From positions 8,246,001 to 8,310,000 of the forward strand of contig NZ_CP106798.1 in NCBI RefSeq assembly GCF_025642155.1: 64,000 nt of DNA, in the 5' to 3' direction. Of the stretch, positions 57,438 through 64,000 are shown piece by piece; position 1 is the stretch's first letter; each line of letters starts with the position of its first letter. Under the pieces are notes generated by a model that did no database searches, was not told where the DNA came from, and was given only the letters and a program-made list of their open reading frames with translations. Position numbers and translations under genes: made by a program. This DNA comes from Streptomyces sp. HUAS 15-9 (lineage in GTDB: Bacteria > Actinomycetota > Actinomycetes > Streptomycetales > Streptomycetaceae).

Positions 57438-58400
57438 TCAGCGGTTCACGGTCAGCGGCACCGTGTCGACGGTGACGGGCCTGCCGTTCTTCGGCGAGAC
57501 GTAGTACGCGGTGAGCAGGCCGGGTCCGGAGCGGGCCGCCTTGTACGGGAAGGACACGTCGAAGGTCCCGCGCGTCCCCGTGCCGGAAGTGGCCCTGACC
57601 AGCACGTCGGCCGCGGTATGTCCGGAGGTGTCGGTCAGCTTCAGCCGGAACTCGGCCTCGAAGGTGTCGGCGCTTCCCCGCACCCTCAGGGGGCTGCTGA
57701 CGCCGTCACCGATGAGCGGGGACTCGACCAGCACGGCGGGCGAGACGTCCTCGAAGTCGGCCCGTCCCACCGGTTCGTTCAGGACGATGCCTTCGCCGCC
57801 GAAGGACGAGACCGGCTTGCCGTCGAGTTCGAAGCGGACCTTGTCGATGCTGGGGTAGCGGGTCACGGTGAACACGACCTGGGCCAGGCGTGCCCGCAGG
57901 GAGAGGGTGCCTCCACCGTCGTCGTACCTGCTGGAGAGGTCCACGGTCGCGACGTGGTCGTGGACCGCGATCGAGTGCAGGGCCGTGCCCGACGGTATGG
58001 CCGTGGTGCGGTGGTGCAGGCGTTCGTAGCGGCTGGGGCCGGCCAGCAGTGCGCGCACGGCCCCGGTGGCCGTGGCGGGGGCGGGCACGGTGCGCGGGGC
58101 GGGCGACATGTGCTCGCCGTTCAGGAAGTACACGCTCGTCGAAATCTGCCTCGGCGAGCCGCTTCCCGAGGGAGCCGTCGTCGTCGGGCCGGCGGTCCCG
58201 GACGGAGCCGGTGTGCCCGAGGTCCCGCCCGACGTTCCCGATCCGACGGTGGACTGCCCGGGGCGTGCCGAGGCCCCCGGCGCGGCCGTACCGCCTCCCG
58301 TGCCGCAGGCGCCGACGGCGAGCAGTGGCACGGTCAGCGCCGCGGTGAGCATCAGCGGGTGGCGCCCACGGGGGTGCGAGGCTGGGGTTTCGTTGTTCAT
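57438..58400 (-). CDS. Lipoprotein with GerMN and Gmad2 domains
   Basis: 320 residues from ATG 58400, GGAGG upstream. The signal ends in lipobox LLAVGAC near residue 32, so it is a lipid-anchored exported protein. A Gly/Ser/Thr-rich linker (GSGTSGGTSGTPAPSGTAGP) follows. The GerMN domain reads STSVYFLNGEHMSPAPRTVP, AVRALLAGPSRYERLHH and VDLSSRYDDGGGTLSLRARL. The C-terminal Gmad2 Ig-like domain covers PLRVRGSADTFEAEFRLKL to YYVSPKNGRPVTVDTVPL. Such proteins are linked with spore or cell-wall functions; the substrate is unknown. It follows the large SpoIIE-type gene on the same strand. Confidence 0.87.
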   Translation of the reverse strand: MNNETPASHPRGRHPLMLTAALTVPLLAVGACGTGGGTAAPGASARPGQSTVGSGTSGGTSGTPAPSGTAGPTTTAPSGSGSPRQISTSVYFLNGEHMSPAPRTVPAPATATGAVRALLAGPSRYERLHHRTTAIPSGTALHSIAVHDHVATVDLSSRYDDGGGTLSLRARLAQVVFTVTRYPSIDKVRFELDGKPVSSFGGEGIVLNEPVGRADFEDVSPAVLVESPLIGDGVSSPLRVRGSADTFEAEFRLKLTDTSGHTAADVLVRATSGTGTRGTFDVSFPYKAARSGPGLLTAYYVSPKNGRPVTVDTVPLTVNR

Positions 58401-58452
58401 GGCTGCCTCCTCCGACGCTCACAGCAAAGCGCGCCGGGCGGCGGGCGCACAG

Positions 58453-58472
58453 GGACCGGACGGCACCGGTCC
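58453..58472 (-). terminator. Hairpin between SpoIIE-type and GerMN genes
   Basis: GGACCGG (58453-58459) and CCGGTCC (58466-58472) form a perfect 7-base stem, 50-70 bases past the SpoIIE-type stop. It could be a terminator or an operator-like dyad before the lipoprotein gene. Confidence 0.45.
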
Positions 58473-58524
58473 GGGGCCGAACGGCGGGTCGGGGTGGGTC
58501 GTTCGACGTCGACGGCGCCTGCCG

Positions 58525-60975
58525 TCACGCCCCCTTGCCGGAAAGTTCGATCTCCGCCCAGATGGTCTTCCCGTTCGCGTGGTGCCGGGTGCCCCAGCGT
58601 TCGGCGAACCGGGCGACGAGCAGCAGGCCACGGCCGCCCTCGTCGAAGGTGCGGGCGCGGCGCAGGTGCGGGGCGGTGCTGGTGCCGTCGGACACCTCGC
58701 AGATGAGGGTGCGGTCGCGGATCAGACGCAGTTGGATGGGCGACTGCCCGTAGCGGATCGCGTTCGTGACGAGCTCGCTGACCACCAGTTCGGCCGTGAA
58801 GGTCACATCCGGCAGATGCCACGCGGTCAGCCGGGCCAGGACCTCCGCGCGGGCACCCGCGACCGCGGCCGGGTCGGAGGGCAGGTCCCAGGTGGCCACC
58901 TGACTCGCGTCGAGGGCCCGGGTGCGGGCGACCAGCAGGGCGACGTCGTCCTGCGGCTGTGCGGGGAGCAGGGTGTGGATCACGCTGTCGCAGATGGCCT
59001 CCAGTGATTCGGCGGGCCGCTCGAGGCACCGGCGCAGCAGCGCGAGGCCGGTGCCCAGGTCGTGCTCGCTGCCTTGGATCAGGCCGTCGGTGTAGAGGGC
59101 GAGGAGGCTGCCCGGGGGCAGGTCCCACTCGACGGTTTCGAAGGGCAGGCCGCCCACACCCAGCGGCGGGCCGGGAGGCAGCTCGACCAGGTCGGCCGTG
59201 CCGTCCGTCGTGACGACGGCGGGCGGGGGGTGGCCCGCGGAGGCGGCCGCACACCGGCGCGAGACCGGGTCGTAGACCACGTACAGGCAGGTGGCGACGA
59301 AATCGGTGGGCATCTCCAGGTCGGACCCGTCCTCCTCGCTGCCGTCCTGCTGTGCTGCGAGGTGGGTGACCAGGTCGTCGAGATGCGTGAGGAGCTCGTC
59401 GGCGGGAAGGTCGACGTCGGCCAGCGTGCGTACCGCGGTCCGCAGGCGCCCCATGGCCGCGGAGGCCTGCAGGCCGTGTCCCACCACGTCTCCGACGACC
59501 AGTGCGACCCGGGCGCCCGACAGCGGGATCACGTCGAACCAGTCCCCGCCCAGCCCCGCACGCGTGCGGGCCGGAAGGTAGCGGTAGGCCACCTCGACCG
59601 CTTCCTGGGCGGCCAGCCGGTGGGGGAGCAGGCTGCGCTGCAGGGCCAGGGCGGTGTTGCGTTCGAGGGTGTAGCGCCGGGCGTTGTCCACGGCCACGGC
59701 GGCTCGTGCGCCGATCTCCTCGGCGAGGAGGAGATCGTCCTCCTCGAAGGGGTGCTGGCGCCGGTGACGTACGAGGACCGCCACACCGAGGGTGATCCCG
59801 CGGGCACGCAGCGGAATGACCATGAGCGAGTGGATGCCGAACGCGCGGACGATTCCCGCCCGCTCGGGGTCGGCTTCCTGCCAGCTCCTGACGGCTTCGT
59901 CGAGGGTGCGGTGCAACGAGGGCCGACCGGTGGCCAGACAGCGGACGGGCGGCGCGGACTGCGGGTATTCGTCCACGTCCCCGGGCCGGATCAGCGCCTC
60001 GGGCACACCGGGCAGGACGGACTGCTGCGCCACCCGACGCAGGGCGACCATGCCCGAGAAGGAGGGTGTCGGCTCGATGCCGTGGAAGAGGCCGTCCAGC
60101 AGGTCGATGGTGACGAAGTCGGCAAGCCGGCCCACCGCCACGTCGGCCATCTCCTGGGCCGTCCGCGTCACGTCCAGGGTGCTGCCCACCTGTGTGCTGA
60201 CGTCGTTCAGCAGCGCGAGCCGCTCCCGGGCCAGGTGCTGCTCGGTGACGTCCAGCGCGGACAGCTCGACGTGCCGTACCTGCCCTGCCGGGGTCCTGAG
60301 CGGGGACACAGTGATGGACCAGACCCGCTCGCGCGCCTCCGGCCGGGTCCTGCCGCGCACATGGAACCGTTCGGGTTCTCCGGTCACGAACACGCGCCGC
60401 ATGCCGTCCTCGACCGACCGGCAGATGTGGGGCGGCAGGATGTCGGTGACCCGCCGACCGCGCATCTGTTCCTCGCTCATGCCGAGCTCGCGTGTGGCGC
60501 CGGCGCTCGCCCGCACCGCCCGCAGGGCGGAGTCGTACACCATCACGGGCAGATGGCACTGCGCGAACGCTTCCTCGGCCGTCGCCAGGTCCGACGGCAC
60601 CTGCTCCGGCGGTGTGGCCACGACGAGCTGCTGGGAGCGGCCCTTGCCGTCGAAGGACGGGTACGCGTGCAGTTGCACTTCCACGTGCCGGCCGTCCCGG
60701 TGGCGGAGCAGGGTCGTCCTGCTCCGCCCGCCGAGAGCGGCGTGCAGGCTCTTCTCGGCGTCGGCGTCCGAGCCCAGCAGACGGTGCACGGGGCGGCCCA
60801 CGACCTCCTGGCGCGGGTAGCCGAGCAGACGCTCCGCACCCGCGCTCCAGTCGGTGACGATCCCCTGCGCGTCGACGACCGCGGTGGCTGGGGCGGCAGC
60901 CTCCGGAAGCGCTTCGGAGCCGCTGCCGCGTGGGGTGGCACCGTGCATGTCGATCATCGCCCAATCTGCCCCCAT
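58525..60975 (-). CDS. PAS-GAF-SpoIIE phosphatase with C-terminal HATPase domain
   Basis: About 816 residues from ATG 60975 (AGGG upstream); ATGs at 60957 and 60948 are also possible. Order: PAS 1 (TAVVDAQGIVTDWSAGAERL), PAS 2 (LPVMVYDSALRAVRASAGAT), GAF (LLNDVSTQVGSTLDVTRTAQ to AVAVDNARRYTLERNTALAL), SpoIIE/PP2C (GGDWFDVIPLSGARVALVVG, SAGHPPPAV, LLALYTDGLIQGS, DDVALLVART), and an RsbW-like ATPase (FTAELVVSELVTNAIRYGQS, DEGGRGLLLVARFAERWG). Having both phosphatase and kinase-like ATPase in one protein is typical of Streptomyces partner-switch sensors. The signal could be redox or ligand, via PAS/GAF. Confidence 0.9.
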   Translation of the reverse strand: MGADWAMIDMHGATPRGSGSEALPEAAAPATAVVDAQGIVTDWSAGAERLLGYPRQEVVGRPVHRLLGSDADAEKSLHAALGGRSRTTLLRHRDGRHVEVQLHAYPSFDGKGRSQQLVVATPPEQVPSDLATAEEAFAQCHLPVMVYDSALRAVRASAGATRELGMSEEQMRGRRVTDILPPHICRSVEDGMRRVFVTGEPERFHVRGRTRPEARERVWSITVSPLRTPAGQVRHVELSALDVTEQHLARERLALLNDVSTQVGSTLDVTRTAQEMADVAVGRLADFVTIDLLDGLFHGIEPTPSFSGMVALRRVAQQSVLPGVPEALIRPGDVDEYPQSAPPVRCLATGRPSLHRTLDEAVRSWQEADPERAGIVRAFGIHSLMVIPLRARGITLGVAVLVRHRRQHPFEEDDLLLAEEIGARAAVAVDNARRYTLERNTALALQRSLLPHRLAAQEAVEVAYRYLPARTRAGLGGDWFDVIPLSGARVALVVGDVVGHGLQASAAMGRLRTAVRTLADVDLPADELLTHLDDLVTHLAAQQDGSEEDGSDLEMPTDFVATCLYVVYDPVSRRCAAASAGHPPPAVVTTDGTADLVELPPGPPLGVGGLPFETVEWDLPPGSLLALYTDGLIQGSEHDLGTGLALLRRCLERPAESLEAICDSVIHTLLPAQPQDDVALLVARTRALDASQVATWDLPSDPAAVAGARAEVLARLTAWHLPDVTFTAELVVSELVTNAIRYGQSPIQLRLIRDRTLICEVSDGTSTAPHLRRARTFDEGGRGLLLVARFAERWGTRHHANGKTIWAEIELSGKGA

Positions 60976-61135
60976 GGACACCCTGACCGCGGGGAGAACA
61001 CGGCGGCCGAGGCCACCGGGCGCACGCATGGCCGGCCTCTCCGCGTTCGGCCCCGTCATCCCACTTCTACCGTCCTTCCGCCGAGCCCGCGCGCCGTGCA
61101 CGGGCCCGGCCGTCCATCACGGCAGGTGGATCCCC

Positions 61136-63823
61136 TCAGGCCGGGGTCTTGCGGCCCCGGCCCGTGTCCGGCCGGTTCCGTACGGCGCCGTAGTACGCGG
61201 TGCGCATGATGTCCTGCATGTCGTCGAGCATCGGCATCCGCGGGTTGGCGGGTGCGCACTGGTCCTCGTACGCGTTCAGGGCCTGCTGGGGCAGGGCGTC
61301 GAGGAAAGAGCGTTCGTCGATGCCGAGGGCCTGGAACGACGGCTCGATGCCCACGGCGTCGCGGAGGCGTTCCACCGCGGCGGCCAGCGACTCCACGCCC
61401 TCCTGCGGGGTGCCGGCGGGCAGCCCGAGGGTGCGGGCGATGTCCTGGAAGCGTTCGGGGGCGCGGTAGCTCTCGTACTTGGGCCAGCCGGTGAGCTTCG
61501 TGGGGATCGTGCCGTTGTAGCGGATGACGTGCGGCAGGAGGACCGCGTTGGTGCGGCCGTGCGCGATGTGGAAGCTGGCGCCGAGGGTGTGGGACATGGC
61601 GTGGACGATGCCGAGGAAGGCATTGCCGAAGGCCATGCCGGCGATGGTGCCGGCGTTGTGCATCTTCTCCCGCGCGTCGGGACGGCCCGTGCGGTCGTTC
61701 ACCGCCGCCTCGATGTTCTCGAAGACGAGCCGGATCGCGTGCAGGGCCAGGCCGTCGGTGAAGTCGTTCGCGTACACGGACACATACGTCTCGATGGCGT
61801 GGGTGAGCGCGTCGAACCCGCTGTCGGCGGCCAGCGCGGGCGGCAGCTCCGTGGTGAGCAGCGGGTCGACGATGGCAACGCTGGGCGTCAGCGCGTAGTC
61901 GGCCAGCGGGTACTTCTTGCCGGTGGCCGGGTCGGAGATCACCGCGAAGGGGGTGACCTCGGCGCCGGTGCCCGACGTGGTGGGGATGCAGACCAGGCGG
62001 GCCCGGGCACCCAGCACCGGGAAGCGGAAGGCGCGCTTGCGGATGTCGGAGAACTTCTGCCGCATGTCGGCGAAGTCGATGTCCGGGTGCTCGTACAGCA
62101 GCCACATCACCTTGGCGGCGTCCATCGGCGAGCCGCCGCCGAGCGCGATGATCGTGTCCGGGCGGAAGTCGTGCATCAGGCGGGCGCCGCGCCGCACGGA
62201 TTCGATGCTCGGCTCCGGTTCCACGTTGTCGATGACCTGGATCGTCGTCGGCTCGTGGCGCCGCTGCAGGACACGGGTGACGCGGTCGACGAAGCCGAGG
62301 CGGGTCATCGTGGCGTCCGTGACGATCGTGACACGGTGCACGTCCGGCATGGAGGCCAGATAGCGGATGGACTGCGGCTCGAAATAGATCTTCGGGGGCA
62401 CCTTGAACCACTGCAGATTGTTGCGGCGCGCGCCGACCCGCTTGATGTTCAGCAGCTGGGCGGCGGAGACGTTGTTGGACACCGATGTATGCCCCCATGA
62501 GCCGCAGCCGAGGGTGAGCGACGGCAGCAGGTTGTTGTAGATGCCGCCTATGGCACCCTGCGAGGACGGGGAGTTGACGATGATCCGTACGGTCTTCAGC
62601 CGCCGCCCGTAGGCCTCGGCGATCGTACGGTCCTCCGTGTGGATGACGGCGCTGTGGCCCTGCCCGTGGAAGGCGACCATGTCGGCGGCGAGGTCGAAGC
62701 CCTGCGCCTGCGAGCCGGCGCGCAGCACGGCGAGCACCGGGCAGAGCTTCTCGCGGGTCAACGGCTCGTCCGGACCGACGTGTTCGGCCTGGACGAGGAT
62801 CAGCGAGGTGTCGGCGGGCACGGTGAAGCCGGCCTGTTCGGCGATCCACACCGGGCTCTGGCCGACGGCCGCGGCGTTGACCTTGGGTTCGCACCCCGAG
62901 TTCGCGGCCTGGCCGGGGAACAGGAACGCCTCCAGCTTCGCCTTCTCCTCGGCGGTCGCCAGATGGGCGTGCAGGGTGCGGAACTCGGCCAGTGCCGCGT
63001 CGTAGACCTCCTCGTCCAGGATGACGGCCTGTTCGGAGGCGCAGATCATGCCGTTGTCGAAGGACTTCGACAGCACCAGGTCATTGACGGCCCGGCGCAG
63101 CTTCGCGCTCCTGTGCACATAGGCGGGGACGTTGCCCGCGCCGACGCCGAGGGCCGGCTTGCCCGCCGAATAGGCGGCCCTGACCATGGCGTTGCCGCCG
63201 GTGGCGAGGATCAGGGAGACGCCGGGGTGCCGCATCAGGACGCTGGTCGCTTCGACCGACGGGGTCTCGATCCACTGGATGCAGTGCTCCGGCGCGCCGG
63301 CGGCGATGGCCGCGTCCCGTACGATCCGCGCCGCCTCGGTGCTGCACCGCTGTGCCGAGGGGTGGAAGGCGAAGACGACCGGGTTGCGGGTCTTCAGCGC
63401 CATCAGGGCCTTGAAGACGGTGGTGGAGGTCGGGTTGGTGACGGGCGTGATCGCGCAGACCACGCCGACGGGTTCGGCCACCTCGGTCATGTCCTCGATG
63501 TCGTCACGGGCGATCACACCGACGGTCTTCATGGGCGCGATGCTGTGCGTGACGTGCTCGCACGCGAACATGTTCTTGGCCGCCTTGTCCTCGAAGACGC
63601 CGCGCCCCGTCTCCTCGACCGCGAGACGGGCCAGCGCCGTGTGCTGGTCCAGGGCGGCGACCGAGGCCTTCTTGACGATGTGGTCGATCTGCTCCTGTGT
63701 GAAGGCCTCGTAGTCGGCCAGTGCCTTGAGTCCCTGGTTGACCAACTGGTCCACGGCGATGGCGATGTCGGACGGCGCCCCGGCGGTGGCCGTGGCCTCG
63801 ATTCCGGCGTCGTGACGGGTCAT
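61136..63823 (-). CDS. adhE: Bifunctional acetaldehyde-CoA/alcohol dehydrogenase
   Basis: 895 residues from ATG 63823 with GGAGG 9 bases upstream; the open frame to 63886 lies in the leader. The N-terminal CoA-acylating aldehyde dehydrogenase has EPVGVVCAITPVTNPTSTTV near residue 115 and the catalytic Cys in KSFDNGMICASEQAVI near 246. The C-terminal iron alcohol dehydrogenase has ALGGGSPMDAAKVMW, TTSGTGAEVTPFAVI, and metal His/Asp in DSGFDALTHAIETY, GIVHAMSHTLGASFHIAHGR. It is complete, converting acetyl-CoA to ethanol with NADH, a fermentative route surprising for an aerobe. It fits a low-oxygen redox role beside the stress cluster. Confidence 0.93.
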   Translation of the reverse strand: MTRHDAGIEATATAGAPSDIAIAVDQLVNQGLKALADYEAFTQEQIDHIVKKASVAALDQHTALARLAVEETGRGVFEDKAAKNMFACEHVTHSIAPMKTVGVIARDDIEDMTEVAEPVGVVCAITPVTNPTSTTVFKALMALKTRNPVVFAFHPSAQRCSTEAARIVRDAAIAAGAPEHCIQWIETPSVEATSVLMRHPGVSLILATGGNAMVRAAYSAGKPALGVGAGNVPAYVHRSAKLRRAVNDLVLSKSFDNGMICASEQAVILDEEVYDAALAEFRTLHAHLATAEEKAKLEAFLFPGQAANSGCEPKVNAAAVGQSPVWIAEQAGFTVPADTSLILVQAEHVGPDEPLTREKLCPVLAVLRAGSQAQGFDLAADMVAFHGQGHSAVIHTEDRTIAEAYGRRLKTVRIIVNSPSSQGAIGGIYNNLLPSLTLGCGSWGHTSVSNNVSAAQLLNIKRVGARRNNLQWFKVPPKIYFEPQSIRYLASMPDVHRVTIVTDATMTRLGFVDRVTRVLQRRHEPTTIQVIDNVEPEPSIESVRRGARLMHDFRPDTIIALGGGSPMDAAKVMWLLYEHPDIDFADMRQKFSDIRKRAFRFPVLGARARLVCIPTTSGTGAEVTPFAVISDPATGKKYPLADYALTPSVAIVDPLLTTELPPALAADSGFDALTHAIETYVSVYANDFTDGLALHAIRLVFENIEAAVNDRTGRPDAREKMHNAGTIAGMAFGNAFLGIVHAMSHTLGASFHIAHGRTNAVLLPHVIRYNGTIPTKLTGWPKYESYRAPERFQDIARTLGLPAGTPQEGVESLAAAVERLRDAVGIEPSFQALGIDERSFLDALPQQALNAYEDQCAPANPRMPMLDDMQDIMRTAYYGAVRNRPDTGRGRKTPA

Positions 63824-63846
63824 GGGGATACGCCTCCATTGACGAG

Positions 63847-63867
63847 AGCCGGCGGGGTCGGCCGGCT
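63847..63867 (-). promoter_or_regulatory. adhE leader hairpin, start-proximal
   Basis: AGCCGGC (63847-63853) and GCCGGCT (63861-63867) form a perfect 7-base stem with a 7-base loop, 24 bases upstream of the adhE start and close to its ribosome site. Together with the next hairpin it could affect translation. Confidence 0.5.
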
Positions 63868-63877
63868 GTGCAGACCG

Positions 63878-63906
63878 GAGCGGCACCGAGAGGGCCGGTG
63901 CCGCTC
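63878..63906 (-). promoter_or_regulatory. adhE leader hairpin, distal
   Basis: GAGCGGCACCG (63878-63888) and CGGTGCCGCTC (63896-63906) form an 11-base perfect stem with a 7-base loop in the adhE leader or promoter. It is strong enough for attenuation or to act as the terminator of an upstream gene outside the window. Confidence 0.55.
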
Positions 63907-63948
63907 GTACTTCCCACTTTCGTGCGGCCCGGCCCGCCGCTCCCAGAT

Positions 63949-63965
63949 GCCGATGGTCCCTGTCG
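63949..63965. promoter_or_regulatory. Candidate regulator site upstream of adhE
   Basis: GCCGATGGTCCC (63949-63960) resembles the motif at 54430-54443; just after it GTCCC-TGTCG-GGGAC (63956-63970 region) is a short dyad. No TTGTGAA-type Rex operator is visible in the part of the promoter inside the window. Confidence 0.35.
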
Positions 63966-64000
63966 GGGACTGACCGGCACGGCGGGCCAGGGTACTTGGG

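Noticed and set aside
59062..61209. 715-residue plus-strand open frame
   Set aside because: It is antisense to the PAS-GAF-SpoIIE gene and shows no domain.
63824..64000. Rex (NADH-sensing) operator upstream of adhE
   Set aside because: No TTGTGAA...TTCACAA-like sequence is present in the visible part; it could lie beyond the window.
1..64000. CRISPR arrays, tRNA/rRNA genes, transposases or integrases
   Set aside because: No regular spaced repeats, no cloverleaf-like conserved tRNA motifs that I could recognise by eye, and no recombinase motifs were seen; a tRNA scan would be needed for certainty.

Overview
This window is high-GC DNA (around 70% or more), with GTG starts, ATGA/GTGA stop-start overlaps and families typical of Streptomyces: SpoIIE-type phosphatases, RsbW-like ATP-binding proteins, a bL37-like micro-protein and an SBD-HNH restriction enzyme. 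I read it as a Streptomyces chromosomal region rich in conditional and accessory genes. I found no rRNA, tRNA, CRISPR array, transposase or integrase.

1-8.1 kb: a divergent pair of operons. The minus side holds a truncated acetyltransferase-like gene, a DUF6745-type protein and a small unknown protein. The plus side holds two leucine-rich STM4015-type proteins, an STM4014-type ATP-grasp protein, an STM4013-type phosphatase/sulfatase-fold hydrolase and STM4012- and STM4011-type radical SAM proteins. This conserved but functionally unassigned set looks like a peptide or protein modification system and is the best candidate for an undescribed system here. As printed, the STM4012 gene carries a -1 frameshift. 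A large inverted repeat sits between the two operons.

8.1-27.9 kb: a cobalamin riboswitch with cbtB-cbtA (cobalt uptake); a VOC protein; a secreted M19-like/discoidin protein; an ABC exporter; an ankyrin/HEAT protein; a TetR-MMPL-DUF2993 locus with clear operators; an ATP-binding protein with a Fur-type repressor; a FadR-like regulator, unknown protein and GMC oxidoreductase operon; an SGNH hydrolase; an HxlR regulator divergent from a hotdog thioesterase; and an orphan ParA-like pair.

28.0-33.5 kb: a sulfur-handling locus (MFS, metallo-beta-lactamase/rhodanese fusion, ArsR-rhodanese regulator, second MFS, TusA-like protein) closed by a long hairpin. 33.5-45 kb: mixed genes including a membrane SpoIIE phosphatase, an EF-Tu domain III-like orphan, an SBD-HNH type IV restriction nuclease, an orphan LanC-like cyclase, a DyP peroxidase, bL37 and a secreted adenosine-deaminase-like enzyme.

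45-64 kb: a respiration, redox and dormancy-like region. It holds an orphan ctaD with DosR-like boxes upstream, a flavin disulfide reductase, an NAD-dependent DNA ligase, three universal stress proteins, a DUF1918-XRE-PNPOx fusion, a CBS-BON protein, an Acg-type nitroreductase, a GerMN/Gmad2 lipoprotein, a PAS-GAF-SpoIIE-HATPase protein and a bifunctional AdhE. The gene content resembles the hypoxia (DosR/OsdR) regulons of actinobacteria. A VOC gene here (47.7-48.1 kb) carries two compensating frameshifts.
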